A DNA stretch of 22,664 nt from Priapulus caudatus (GCF_000485595.1 NW_014577094.1:256879-279542); one strand, 5' to 3'. Shown: positions 1 to 11,899, counted from the stretch's first letter. The notes: generated from the sequence alone by a model not told the origin. Numbers and translations: made by a program.

Positions 1-338
1 ACACACGCACATGCACACACACATACACACGCACATGCACACACACATACACACACATACGCACGCGCACACGCGCACACGCACACGCACACGCACACGC
101 ACACGCACACACACACACACACACACACCCACAGCATCAAGGACGACGACGACGACGACGACACATCGGCCTCTCGCTCACCTCCAGCTATCAGGTTGTA
201 CGACACTTCAGCAATCATACAAGCACCCTCGGTCCGGCCTGGAGAGCAAGGCCCAGAGAGTCCGCGAACACACACACGCGCGCACGCACGCACGCAGACG
301 CACACACGCAGACGCACACACGCACACACGTGCGCGCG
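1..338. repeat. (CA)n and (ACGC)n microsatellites with a short (GAC)n run
   Basis: Nearly continuous alternating purine-pyrimidine sequence from 1 to about 130, then (GAC)n at about 141-164. After roughly 100 bases of unique sequence, (CA/CGCA)n resumes at about 268-338. A short (CG)n(TG)n run follows at about 405-424. Open frames across it are His/Thr/Arg strings without protein character. Confidence 0.9.
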
Positions 339-424
339 TTAGTAGGAAGAAAGAGTTCTCGCGACAGCCCCTGAACAGTGCTACACCCCACCATTCAGCC
401 ACAGTGCGCGCGCGCGTGTGTGTG

Positions 425-1904
425 CACGATGTAGATCTGCTCTGGATATATTAAGAGCCATCGGGATATCAAACACGGGTGGGCGTTAAGGAGGGAGACT
501 CGACTGCCAGAGAGCGAGCTGTTAGGTACTAGCTAACCGCGCTCGGGTTATTCCACCGTACTAGAAGGGTGCTTGCGTATCAACACGGGGCCCGATCTAC
601 GCCGGCTCAAGAGCCGCATGTGTGCTCCCCTTGTTACGAGCACTCCCCTCGTTTCCTGCTGAAGGAGTTGACTGAAGGCTGCCATTCGGACAAAAAGGCC
701 TCGGCGTGCGTGTGCCACTATGTACACGATCTAAAGGATGCGCTTCCTCTCATCGCCATGCTTGCCGTTGCAATTACAACAACGCAAGGCGCTAACTACG
801 TACAGCAGGCGAATATATATATATATATATATATACCTATATAAGTATAAGTATAGTTAAGTATAATCCAATTCAAAGTCTTGCGAGTGAAAGGCGCGCG
901 CTGTTAGCTAATTTGACACGAGATGAACATGAGATTGAATGATAGAACCAGTCAACATCCGCTAGGTAAAATTGCACCGCTACCGTAATAAATTATACAA
1001 ATAGTAATATAGCAACTATTATTAGTGCCCTTATATTAAACGACAAATATAATACGCTAAAAATAAAACTACTAGGTATGGTCGTACTAAGATAGGACAA
1101 TAAATATTCTTCTTTTGTGACACAGTGATAATAAAGTAAACAACACGTCAGCGTTATTTAACAACGAATTGCATAAGTTTGCTCTTATTATTAACTAATT
1201 ACTACTTCTACTATTATTAGTGCTAACCAAGTGCTATAGCCAGCACTTCCTTTCATTAAAAAATATACATGCCACGAATGCATGCATGGTAGAGTATTAT
1301 CACGGGAAAGCATAGCGAAGTATCATTATATCAGGAGTACGTGTATGTGGAAAACACTAGACGAAGAAATTAGTTTATCATGTACTCCTGCATGATTACA
1401 TTGAAGTAGAACCATATTTAAACACAGTGTGTGAATTTGAAAATTAACCAACACTATTTTACTGGGGTTAATCATGACTATAATAGAAGTCGAAATCCAT
1501 GTTAAATTACCTCTTCCTTATTTCATACCATGCTTTCGATGAAATTATTATAACTGGTAAGAGTTAGCGTTTACAATATATCAGGAGTTGTATAAAGAAT
1601 AAGCTTCACAATATTCTTACGCGCACGCAAAATATTAAAAAAATGTGGCAATATTGTATTCATGCGTTATATAACCAATTGCCCCGCACCTCCTTGCGTT
1701 TTTTTACTAACATACCCTCGGCACAGACACGGCATAATGATAGTGTTTTGTAAAATCATTTGCGACAATATACTATACTTCCTATAGCAATATATATTTT
1801 AACAAAATAAATGCCCAATAGCTACGCCGCGCGTGCTTAACGCTTACACCCGTTAGAATAAAACACGCTCACACGCGCCGTCAAACAGTCATGGGCCCGT
1901 GCTC
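425..1904. other. Intergenic DNA, no gene seen
   Basis: Mixed sequence to about 800, a (TA)n run at about 813-836, then A+T-rich unique sequence. There is no open frame with recognisable protein character and no RNA gene visible. Confidence 0.6.
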
Positions 1905-1956
1905 AAATGCGCACACACGCACACACGCACGCACGCACGCGCGCGCACACGCCCAG
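1905..1956. repeat. (CA/CGCA)n microsatellite
   Basis: Alternating CACACG and CACGCACG units with a short (CG)n core. This is left-handed-DNA-prone alternating purine-pyrimidine sequence. Confidence 0.85.
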
Positions 1957-2039
1957 CGCGTGTATCATAGTGTGATTTCAATTCAGCTGCCAATAAAATG
2001 GCTTCAGTTGTGAGAGAAACGATGCTCCACAATAGTGCG

Positions 2040-2540
2040 AGGCTATTTTGAAGTTCCATTACTCAAGCTGAAAGGAGAGACGAATTAGGGCCGCGTCTGA
2101 ATTAAACGCGACGAAACGGGCCATTTTTGCATCACAAAACGAAATTGCATAATCCAGCGAAATCGTAACGCGATCAAAGCCGGTCGCATTCGACTCCCGA
2201 GTTGGATATGAAATATGCCCGAACGCAATTTGTTTACGAAATTGAAAGCAATTTTATCAGCCAACAACAGGCATACTCAATTCGAAACGGCAAATAGCCG
2301 CGGCTAGAAACTCATATTCGCCCGAAAATTGTATTACGACGCATCGCGCGCGCGCGCCCGCTTCACATGGATACTGAAATGAGATATTACTGTGAGCAGT
2401 TTGCGTATTGACACAAAGGCGTGCGGTTGAAAGAGCTCTTCCGCTCTCCGTGGGACTACTACAGCGACATCAAGCCGGCGTGCAGTTCCTTGCGACATTG
2501 TCGACGATGAATGGAAATAATTCCGCACGCGTTAATTTCG
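2040..2540. other. Mosaic CpG-rich/AATTA-containing sequence, possible regulatory DNA
   Basis: CpG-containing stretches alternate with AATT and ATTA-type motifs (for example GAATTAAACGCG near 2099). There is no open frame of protein character. Regulatory function is only a guess from composition. Confidence 0.2.
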
Positions 2541-3129
2541 CTGTTTGTTAATTTCTCGCGACTTCTCTACAACACCCTCCCCCCCCTCCTCCCCCCGCAC
2601 GCAGCACCGCGCGCATGCGCATGTTTGCTCGCCGATGGTGTTCAACTGTTTTCGACACCCCCCCACTCCTCCCCGGGGCCAAGACAAAGGCTCGGTGGCG
2701 ACGTCGGCCGGTGCATGGGGGGCAGCTGCGACTCGGCCTGGGTGGCAGCCTCTCGTCGGCCCACTTGAGCATGTTTGCTCATTTTGTGCTATTTACTGAA
2801 GATAAGACCCAGAATTACGCGGCGGACGAGCGCGGCCCCCGCACTTCCCTCTCCCGCGCGCGCCCGCACCCGACAAAGACGGGGCCGCCATCGTCTGCCG
2901 CGTAATTACCGCCAGCCGCCTTTATACTCTCTCTCTCTCTCTCCGACCCCCACCCACTCGCACTACCACCCAGCCTCCCCCCAGCTACGCCACACTACCC
3001 ACTACCACACCACTACCACGCCAGCTACGCTACTTTTTTTAACGTACGGCCCCCTTCCAACGGAGCGCGGGTTATGGCGGCGATTGGGAAATGCACGCAC
3101 GCGCGACACAAGGGGGCACACTATTGTAC
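2541..3129. other. C-rich intergenic DNA
   Basis: Pyrimidine-rich, CpG-containing sequence with a short (CT)n at about 2928-2943 and an imperfect CACTACCAC repeat near 2960-3020. Overlapping short open frames on both strands reflect composition, not genes. Confidence 0.5.
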
Positions 3130-3144
3130 ATCTATATCTATATC

Positions 3145-3203
<59 letters not shown>

Positions 3204-3214
3204 ATCTATCTTTT

Positions 3215-3283
<69 letters not shown>

Positions 3284-3286
3284 CGA
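3130..3286. repeat. (CT)n microsatellite with TATC interruptions
   Basis: Two long uninterrupted (CT)n blocks separated by TATCCATCTATC-like sequence. Polypurine/polypyrimidine mirror symmetry makes it triplex-prone. Confidence 0.95.
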
Positions 3287-3448
3287 TATGCGTGCGTACA
3301 CATCACGGTATGGGGATGCGCGATTAGCTGACGTCCCCCTATCAACGTGCGATGTTCGGGGTCGTTCTCCCGCTTTCCACTCGCGGTGTGTGGTAACGCG
3401 TCATTCCCTAGCCGCAGGCAAAAAGAGGTGACATCGACCCGGGGGCGT

Positions 3449-3586
3449 AGGAGAGAGAAGGAGAGAGAGGAGGGAATGAGAATGACAGAGTGTAGAGAAA
3501 GAGAGATTGGGGGGAGACAGGGCTAGAGAGGGAGTCGGGCGAAGAGATAGAAAGAGAGAAAGAGAGAAGATTGAGTCAGTGAGAGA
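3449..3586. repeat. Degenerate (GA)n purine tract
   Basis: GAGA-rich sequence with GGG interruptions. It is the purine-strand counterpart, in the opposite orientation, of the (CT)n block 160 bases upstream. Confidence 0.85.
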
Positions 3587-4013
3587 CTATCACGACTGCA
3601 CTTAGCTATTTCGTATTATGTGTGCACTAATAAAGTATTCCTCGCAACGAATCATTAAATTGGCGCGAACATATTCTTAGTTAGAGTCGCATATAAATAA
3701 ACAAATGAGTGAAGTGTACAGTGTACAAACAATGTTCAGCATTCATTAACATAAATTATTCGGAATGTAATACCACGAGTGTGGATTAAACCAGATTTCT
3801 CGAATTTCCAAACAGATGAAAACGATGATAAAACCGGATTTGTCTCTCAGAACAAAAACCTTAAAAGATGGCCACGGATTTTTTTTAAATATTTCCGACT
3901 TTTGCAGTTATAATCATGGCTTTTATTTCGGCGCGCATAAACGCAGCAATAATAGAAAGCAAATTTCCTACAAATAGCCGATACTGACGGTCCTTTACAT
4001 TCAATACACCAAT
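3587..4013. other. A+T-rich intergenic DNA, nothing recognised
   Basis: Unique A+T-rich sequence without a credible open frame, RNA gene or repeat. Confidence 0.55.
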
Positions 4014-4062
4014 GCGCATGCGCGCGTGCACGCACGCACACACACACGCGCGCGCGCACACG
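4014..4062. repeat. (CGCA)n/(CA)n/(CG)n microsatellite
   Basis: Alternating purine-pyrimidine run including ACACACAC and CGCGCGCG blocks. Confidence 0.85.
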
Positions 4063-4291
4063 TACACCACTACTGAACTGTCAAACTGCCTCCCTAACTC
4101 ACCACGGTGCAGAAGTTCCCGGGTAGCCACTACCTCCTCCTTCCACCCCACCCTTCCGCCCTCTCTCTCTCCCATCGTCTCTCCTTCCCTTCCTCTCCCC
4201 ACTGGGCTGATGCTCCTATATGCGGGTCCCACATGCGTGACTCCTAGCAATGTCACCGACTCACTCACTGTTCACCCCTCCCTCTCTCCCT

Positions 4292-4520
4292 CACACCGGT
4301 TGCCACACGCAGAAAGGTGGACCCCAGTAAATAACACCTATAGTACCACCGCCGCCTCGCTCCCTCTCCCGCTCCCTCCCTCCCTCACACCGGTTGCCAC
4401 ACGCAGAAAGGTGGTCCCCAGTAAATAACACCTACCACCGTCGCCTCCCTCACTACCTCCCTCCCTCCTTCCTCCCCCTCTCTCCCTCTCTCACACACTG
4501 GATGCCACACGCAGCGTTTC
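4292..4520. repeat. Minisatellite, about 94-108-bp unit, two and a half copies
   Basis: The core CACACCGGTTGCCACACGCA occurs at 4292 and 4386 and, with two substitutions, at 4494. The first two copies also share AGAAAGGTGG and CCCAGTAAATAACACCTA. Units are joined by CCCTCC-rich pyrimidine sequence of variable length. Confidence 0.8.
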
Positions 4521-4934
4521 TGCCACCGATGCGCGTCCTTCCCCCACCTCCCCCCCATCACGCGTGACTCCTACAGCCCCGCCGACACCACCGCCGACGC
4601 CACGGCCGCCGAAATCCGGCGCGTATTAGGCTCTCGAGAACCGACTGAAGCCACTTGACCGACATTTTCTCTCGTGAATCATGTTCAACGACCGTCTGCG
4701 TGCGTGCGTGCGTTCGTGTCCGCGCGCGGGGCGCAGCGGTTCGTGCGCCGACGTCGACCCGCCACCACCCACCGCCCTCCACCCCCACCCACCACCCTCC
4801 CTCCCGTACAGAGACATGCCGTACTCCGGCGCCAAGCGTCGCCACTCCACACCGCCGCCGTGCCGCTCACCGATAATAGACGTCGAGAGGGGCGACTTTT
4901 GGAGATTAGCAGTTGGTCGGCGGCTAGGTATAGG
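4521..4934. other. GC-rich intergenic DNA
   Basis: C-rich and CpG-rich sequence with a short (GTGC)n run near 4697-4715. Long open frames on both strands are compositional. The minus-strand frame has Gly/Trp/Arg strings but no splice sites in the phase an XRN2 tail would need. Confidence 0.45.
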
Positions 4935-5130
4935 TAGATGGGTGTGTGGGGTACGGGCGTGCATGTATGTGGGTGTGTGTGCGCGCGTCCGCGCGTATGT
5001 CTGTGCGTGCGTGCGTGGTGTGTGTGTGTGTGTATTTGTGTGTGTGTGTGTGTGTGTGTGTGTTGTTGTGTGTGTGTTGTGTGTGTGTCGTGTGCGTACG
5101 TTCGTGCGTGCGTGCGTCGGCGATGTATGT
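4935..5130. repeat. (GT)n/(GTGC)n microsatellite
   Basis: A long (GT)n core at about 5017-5090 with GTGC-rich flanks. Coding potential is limited to Cys/Val strings. Confidence 0.9.
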
Positions 5131-5368
5131 GTGTCGGATGAGGGGCGTCTAACTAGCCCTAGAGCTACTGTCAGCGTTGACTCTCGCTCACCTCGTCGAC
5201 AGCTATCTGCTCCCAATGAAATTGTGAGAGTATCATCATTAATTCAGCATCAAAAACTAATAGCGCGTCACGCCATCAATTACACATAGATTAAAATCAC
5301 ACTGCAACAGCGCGCCCATAACGAGAGAGTGAGAGTGATGCTTGGTGTCGGTGTTGGGGGGAGGGGTA

Positions 5369-5369
<1 letters not shown>

Positions 5370-5408
<39 letters not shown>

Positions 5409-5489
5409 GAGAGAGAGCAGAGACGCCAGAGCAAGAGGAGTGGAGATGAGAGGAGAGAGAGACGCAGAAAAGAGAAGAGAGAGAGTAGC

Positions 5490-5521
<32 letters not shown>

Positions 5522-5539
5522 AGAGAGAGAGAGAGAGGA

Positions 5540-5630
<91 letters not shown>

Positions 5631-5637
5631 CGCAAAG
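5370..5637. repeat. (GA)n microsatellite block
   Basis: About 270 bases of (GA)n with a few GAC, GGA and GTA interruptions. All bases on the plus strand are purines over long runs. Open frames here are Arg/Glu or Ser/Leu strings only. Confidence 0.95.
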
Positions 5638-5698
5638 AGAAGGGAAGCGACGAGAGAGAAGTTTGATAGAACATGCATGCATGGTGGGAGTATATATG

Positions 5699-5706
5699 TG
5701 TGCATC

Positions 5707-5757
<51 letters not shown>

Positions 5758-5780
5758 GTGAGAGAGTGCGTGCGCGCGCG
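5699..5780. repeat. (GT)n microsatellite
   Basis: Uninterrupted (GT)n of roughly 40 bases plus GTGC and (CG)n flanks, placed about 60 bases after the (GA)n block. Confidence 0.95.
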
Positions 5781-6689
5781 TATTGTGCGTAGTTTATATT
5801 ACACGCAAAAAGCGAGCGAGTGTACGCACACGTAGACACACTCACATAAATGTTTTTTTTATTTATTTTAAATAGTAAAATAATTCGATAAATCATCTGA
5901 TATTTAGTAGGGCTGCTGGGGAACCAATGTTTCACACTAGATAATAATACGCAGACATTCGTATACACTAGATGCGGTCAAAAATAAATTCACAGTTTTA
6001 TCATTATTTTTATCATGCATTTTTGTCATTATTATCACCATATTCACAACATAACATTTGTTGTTAACTAGAATAGGCCTATGCAAGAATTTCTATGTAT
6101 GTATTTTACAATAACTAATGCTGATTTTGTCCTAATAATTATTTTAATATTTTAATAGAATTATAAATAGAAAGGCGTTTTCTATTAAGATAGTTACATG
6201 GTCAAGATTTAATATGAGTACATTCTTTTAGATCACATAAGCTTCTGTATGCGTTTGTAATTTTCTAATTTTTAAGGCTTGGAATTCTTCCGTATCGATA
6301 TAAACAAAATATAAAGCAATATAAACAAATAAAGTATATAAATAAAATAGGCGATTTTAAATACGTTTAGGCCTTGCTAGAATTTCTTTCTTTTTTCTAG
6401 TCTATAACAAAGTTATTCCCGTGCACACCTATACAACGTTCACGAATCTAAATACGTCAGGCCAGGTGCGCAGTTACAGTTATTATATTCCACGCTCGCA
6501 CACAACCAAAGAGCAGCAACACCCATTATTACCCGTTTAAAATCCCACCACGCGAAAAACTTCAAGCATTTTCTGGCAAAACCACGAAAAAAATTGAGCT
6601 AATTTTTTCCCTTGCGACGACAACAACATTCCCACAATGCCTTTCTCGCCTCGACAAAGCAAAAAAAAACACAAGCGCAACAGCGGCGA
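5781..6689. other. A+T-rich intergenic DNA, no gene seen
   Basis: Low-complexity A+T-rich sequence with scattered AATAAA-like strings on both strands. No open frame of protein character. Confidence 0.6.
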
Positions 6690-7540
6690 CAATGCGACAA
6701 CGTAATCGCCCCCCTCAACTATCGTCTGCGACGGCTCTCGTAGCGCCCCCTCGCGCACGCGCACCGACACCGCCCTCTCTCCCGCATAGCATCTCCACGC
6801 CTCCCCGCTAAAAAAACCACATCTTCCCCGCTAATACACCCCCACCCCCACCCCCACGCGGCCGCAAATTTGATCACGGCTGGTCCGCCACTCTCGCGAG
6901 CGGTCTCGGGAGTGCAGCAATTTGACTGGGAGAGAAAAGCGGCGGCGACGGGCGAGTCGGGTAACCAGCAGCAACGCGACACGGAGCGAGAGAGAGAGCG
7001 CGCGCGGGAGGCGTGAATGGGGCGAGCCAAGTGTGTGCATTGCCCGCTCAGCTGCGGCTAACCACGTTAGCGTCGTAAGAGAGGCATCGGCTCCCCGCGG
7101 ACGCCAATGCGCGTTCACACCCAATTGCACCTTTTCGTTCGACGACAATCGCCGAGCGCGGAAAAGTCGCCGAGAAGTAGGCGCGCACGGAAGGTACAGG
7201 GCGAAATCTGTTTCCCGATGCCCGTAATCCTGCTGGTAAATCCACAAAGTTAACGCCTCGATATGTTTTTGCCCCCCCCCCCCCTTTCCAGAGCTGCCTC
7301 GACCCGAGAACATTAGTAATACATTTAATACATTGAATACATATAATACATTGTATATCTTGTTCTCAGCCCTTGACGAGAGAGACATCGCGTACGCTCG
7401 TAACTATGGTAACATACGATGCGTCTCGCGCGTGATCTCGCGGGTTGTCATCTTTTGTTTGTCTACGTTTGTTTACGATGGCGGCGTGGCAACGATGGGA
7501 AACACAGAATGCACGAACTTTGCGCTATGACGTGGACTAA
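6690..7540. promoter_or_regulatory. CpG-rich stretch, possible promoter/first-exon region
   Basis: CpG density rises from about 6720 to 7240, followed by a run of C at about 7270-7282. Near 7478 an ACGATGGCGGC sequence matches the YY1-type motif common just downstream of animal transcription starts. A 20-codon frame (MAAWQRWETQ... to the stop at 7538-7540) begins there. No splice donor or downstream exon could be tied to it. Other open frames in the stretch look compositional. Confidence 0.2.
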
Positions 7541-7766
7541 TTACGACGTTGTTAATTAATTTCTTTGTTTTTGCACTGACTGAGATTATCATTGGCGGTG
7601 ACAGGGTACAAGTCAGTGTCACTGGCTGCGGTATCAAGTCCACCCAGCCACAGGCACTTGGATTTAGAACGGCTCAATAAAAAAATAATAATTAATGGTA
7701 AATAAACACGAAATGTATTTACTACCAAAGTCTTAATGTTTCTCTACTCTATTTCGCCTATAATCA
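7541..7766. other. A+T-rich spacer
   Basis: TTAATTAATT- and AATAATAATTAA-rich sequence with no gene recognised. Confidence 0.5.
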
Positions 7767-7935
7767 CCTGTAAATGTCGGTCAAATGCTCATCTGCAACA
7801 CACAAGTACACCGCACGCTAGCTGCTGCACACTGACACATAAATATATATTTATGTGTCAGTGTGCAGCAGCTAGCGTGCGGCGGCCAGCGTGTGTCAGT
7901 GTGTTGCAGATGAGCATTTGGACGGCATTTACAGG
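7767..7935. repeat. 169-bp near-perfect palindrome
   Basis: The sequence folds about a centre at 7846/7847 inside CATAAATATATATTTATG. Both arms carry GCACGCTAGCTGCTGCACAC, CATCTGCAACACAC and an outer CCTGTAAATG. The right arm has roughly ten extra bases containing a second GTGTGTCAGTGTG-like copy. No target duplication or coding sequence is evident. It is probably a foldback MITE. Confidence 0.85.
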
Positions 7936-9239
7936 AAATTGTCGGCAATAATATCGATCATAGAAGCTATTTTCCGTGAATCACGTTTCCAATATGAAAC
8001 CTTTTGAACAAATTCATAATAAACTAACATACATATATACACATATTATGATACATAAATATACTAGCCAATCAGAAGTACTGTACGGTACTCTGCCGTA
8101 TACGGTAAAAATATCCACTGCAAAAATAATATTAATAAACATCATTATATATGAGTTGTAATACATAGTAATATACATCATACACGAAACAAAAATTAAA
8201 AATAATAAGGTAGCCATATCATGGGTGCCCGTTATACTTATAGGCACATTGTAATTTTTTTTTGTCTGCCAGACCAGAAAAATAACCTAACGCGAATAAA
8301 AGCGTCTGGCAGGCAGTTATGGCTACATGCCAGGTAACTTGAATACATGGTCATGTCTTGTATAACTGTTTAGTCTGATAGCTGTGAACTGCTCCATGCA
8401 GAGTACCACAACAACAACTGTAATGACCCACATCACCACGTCACCCCCCCCCCTCTTACTCGCAGCCATTGTAATGCATGTGAAATGACTGTTAAATAAT
8501 AGCAGTATATTCAGTTAAATTGTGATACAATAAAGGGACAGACAAATTTTTACTGTTCTAACTTCAAATTTTCCCCTCCCAATTCCTGCCAAGAGGCAAG
8601 AACACTAGAGTTGGCATGCACCTAAATGGCTTGAACATAGGCACATAGCCCACACGCACACATTCCAATTCACAGCTAGATCTAGTCCCTATAACCTCCA
8701 CTGCATAACATAATGCAATAAAGGACATAGTAAATACTGCTAGTTCAAAACATGTAGTTCTGAACCCTTATGTCACGAGTAGCAAATGTCGAAATAGAAT
8801 CATTTCATTATTTATTCACATGCATATGCGTGTACATGTAAATCAGAAAAAGCATGCAGAAGTCTTGCGACTTAATTGCCAATGTTAGCGCCGGAGGTCG
8901 TGGGGAGGAGGGGTAAACCCCACAATCAGATGCAACCGACAGACGTAATAACGTCTATTTCAATTACATTTTTACCTATGTTCCACCCAATGCACATGAA
9001 ATGTATTAAATCCCTAAAATGTAAATATTTAAATGAATTTCCTTGGCACAGCATAATTACCTGCTCCAAACCAATTCCTTCCATCTGTACACAATATTTT
9101 AACATTTTCATTTTTATTAAAGCAGCTGTAATTAGATGCACAGGCAGTTATTTCGCCATTGTACGCTTTTTAATGGGGGTAAAACCAGCGTATTTAAAAC
9201 CACTATAATACGCATAAACACCAAGTGTTAATTTGATGA
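7936..9239. other. Intergenic DNA, no gene seen
   Basis: A+T-rich with a C-run near 8446-8455 and a small stem around 8263-8315 (GTCTGCCAGAC against GTCTGGCAGGCAG). The open frames of about 70-110 codons have no recognisable domain. Confidence 0.55.
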
Positions 9240-10245
9240 AAAGAGCCTCCCTAAGCAAGGGCAAGAGCCCGTTAGTGAACGAGGTTTCGACTCTTCGAGT
9301 GCGATAAGCCGCGTAATAAAGAATCCGGCTCGAATGCAGTGCAGCCGGGTTTGCACGAGGAATTAAAATTCTCGGCAAGGATAAGCTGGAATCGCACCAC
9401 CGAAGTTTATCATGGTCACTGGCTGCCGTAAATAGAGGCGGCGGTGGGGAGGCAGCAGATTACGCGCTGCCGCTCAATGCGCAGCGACTACGCTCGAAGT
9501 CGGACGCCTCGATTCAACGAGCTCAACACTTTCGCGCATGCAAGCTTAACGCACTCGCGGGCGGCGGCGCGGCGGATTTCTTCCGACTCGCAGGTTTCGC
9601 GGCCGCCACCGCGGGGGCCGCCATTGTCGACGCGCAACGGTCAGCGCCGCGGCAGGACGCCCGCTTGGACGCTCGATTCGAAAAACGAAATTAAATGAAA
9701 TGACGTCGCGTCGCGAAACAGTCACGACACTTCAATTTGTGCACTCGGCGAGATAGCAATGGGCCCCACCGCCCAACAGTCGCAACATCAAATAATACGG
9801 ATTAATGGAGAATTTTCATCGAGCGTCATGTGCATAGGGAAGACAAAGCCGCTCACTGCGATCGCCCGGTGAGAAGTCGCTTAATAAAACTCTAGTTTTC
9901 ATGCCCGACAGCACAATTAATCTACGTTCGCTTCGTATGAAATCTGGGAAAATGAAAATTGCCCGATACCCACACCGTGGGAGCCCCCACTTTAGGAAAC
10001 AAGCACTGAAATTATCGGAGCACCATTCGGCGAAATAACAACTCCAAATCCGTATCAATGCAGATGATCAGAAACGAACCCATTGCATAATACGCGGTAA
10101 TGACCGACGCTGCTGCAGCCGCTCAGTGAAATTAGATTTCGTCAGCTGTCTAACATTGTTGGGAGTGGATTCATAGCAATTCTCAAGTGATGACGGCACA
10201 CTGTGTGCATTTGTGCTGCCTCGGCGCACGGGCAGCGATGAGAAT
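9240..10245. other. Mosaic GC-rich and AATTA-rich sequence, possible regulatory DNA
   Basis: A CpG-rich block at about 9430-9700 is followed by sequence with repeated ATTAAT, AATTA and TAATCT strings, of the kind bound by homeodomain proteins. No coding sequence is supported. The interpretation as regulatory DNA rests on composition alone. Confidence 0.2.
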
Positions 10246-10430
10246 GGTGTGCAGGAGAGAGAATCGTAGGAGGAGAGACATGTAGGAGGACGTCGGAAAA
10301 GTGCGAAAGAGATGTTCGGAAGAGATGTGCAGAAAAGATTCGAAAAGAGAGATGTATAGGTGAGATGTGCAGAAAAGATTCATAGGAGAAATGTGCAGGA
10401 GATATGTGGAAGAGAGGTGCAGGATAAGAG
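10246..10430. repeat. Degenerate purine-rich tandem repeat
   Basis: Imperfect units of about 20-30 bases containing GAGATGTGCAGAAAAGATTC, which occurs near 10323 and again near 10362, with shorter AGGAGAGA and ATGTGCAGGAGA derivatives on either side. Confidence 0.6.
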
Positions 10431-11899
10431 GGAGTGAGTAAAGTGGCCCTCTGAAGTGCTGACAGGTGAGGATCAGGATGGCAGTTTGCTCGTAAATTAT
10501 TTAGTCGACCGGCGAGACGACGGCATTTTTATTCGCAAATAAAATGAACGCATGCACGGACGCCACGCAAAAATCGAGGCGCTACGTCAAATTTTCGTGG
10601 CGCGGGTCCGTTATAATTGCGGACCGAAGTAATGCGGAGTGGCGCGACGAGGGCAATTCAGCCGGCCTCAATGCCTGTTGATTGCGCGCGTTCGGGCCAA
10701 ATCTATTTGGGTATTAATTCCCGCGCCCCTTTGTACGCGGACAAATGAGCGAGACGAGCAGTGGAGGGTTAGCAGAGAGCACAATTACCGGCGCGGGCAC
10801 ACTACCAGCAGATGCGGGCCAGGCCCCTCCGCTGCTGCTCGGGCTTCATCGATGGCCGCCCGCATGCAACAGCAGGGGGAGCCAGCGTCGGCCGGTCCGT
10901 TCTGGGTGTTAGTCACATACGCTTTGCCGGCCGGGGCGCTCGCGCGCTCGCGAAAATAACCGGGTTTTGCTCGGCAAATTGCCTCTCGAACGGCAAAATT
11001 ACGGTTGACCTCAATACGTTGTTAGCGGTCATAGGGTAAACCAGTGGCATGAGGACGTGGGTTCGTCACGATACACGCCGTAGACAGAGAGAGAGAAAGT
11101 GTGTTCGGCATCTGTATTTATGCGGCAAAGGAAACCCGATTGGCTACATCGCTCGTCTTAATCGCAGACGTGTAGCTGTGGAGTTTAAAAGTGACTCACG
11201 GCGGGCAGGGCTGAGCTGGTGATGTGACTCAACTGACACGTGAAGCAATTTGAAAATACAGATGCTGAAGCATCGCAGGAATTGCAGAGCGAAGCGGTAG
11301 TTAACAATGCAATGAGGCGGCCCAAAGCTGTTGCAAAGCGAAAATTATGATCCTTATAGCATAGCCCTGCACTATTATTTTGTTTGTACCAAATTATTGT
11401 TTCTTTAGCGATAACCACGTGGCAACCACATCAATCGAATGTATACGAATTGTTGCTGAAAACGGAATTGTTCTCTCTGTTCAATTCTATGCCAATCTGT
11501 GCTTGAAAGTCAACAACTACGGAGAAGTACAAACTACATTGATCGTGCGATTTTCAGCTTTTAAAGCTGGGGATCGGAATGCGACAATGCACAGGATGTT
11601 TCACATAGTGTTGACCACCGTCAGAAGATTTCCCACTTGAGCAAAAAAAACCTAGAAGATTACCTCCAAAAGCAAAACTAACGAAAAAACGAACGAGTGA
11701 ATGAATAGCAATAAAAAGCACTCATTCTCTCCCACACCTTTCATTCCACATAACGTACAATAGTTCTGAGCGAGTTTCGGAAATGCTCATTCATTCACGT
11801 GCAGTCGGTACGGCTCGTGTACAAACCATAGGAGCACAAATACCCCCCCCCTCCTCCGCTCACCAGAAAACAGGATCAAATAAAAGTAATGTTACTCAC
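10431..11899. other. DNA downstream of the last recognised XRN2 exon, no exon found
   Basis: A GC/AT mosaic to about 11040, then ordinary sequence. If XRN2 ends within the window its terminal exon should lie here or further left, on the minus strand. I could not find a Gly/Arg-rich stretch with an acceptor in phase 1. Confidence 0.4.

Noticed and set aside
4558-5289. Open frames of up to about 200 codons on both strands, one with Gly/Trp/Arg-rich sequence resembling an XRN2 tail
   Set aside because: Composition-driven by C-rich and (GT)n sequence. No phase-1 splice acceptor leads into the Gly-rich part without meeting a stop.
5257-5968. Long minus- and plus-strand open frames of Ser/Leu, Arg/Glu and His/Thr strings
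   Set aside because: They are translations of (GA)n and (GT)n microsatellites.
6831-7388. Minus-strand 185-codon open frame
   Set aside because: Low-complexity Arg/Ser/Leu sequence in CpG-rich DNA, with no recognisable domain or supporting splice sites.
9525-9640. Minus-strand NGGPRGGGR-type frame considered as the XRN2 terminal exon
   Set aside because: An in-frame stop lies shortly upstream with no AG acceptor between the stop and the Gly-rich codons.
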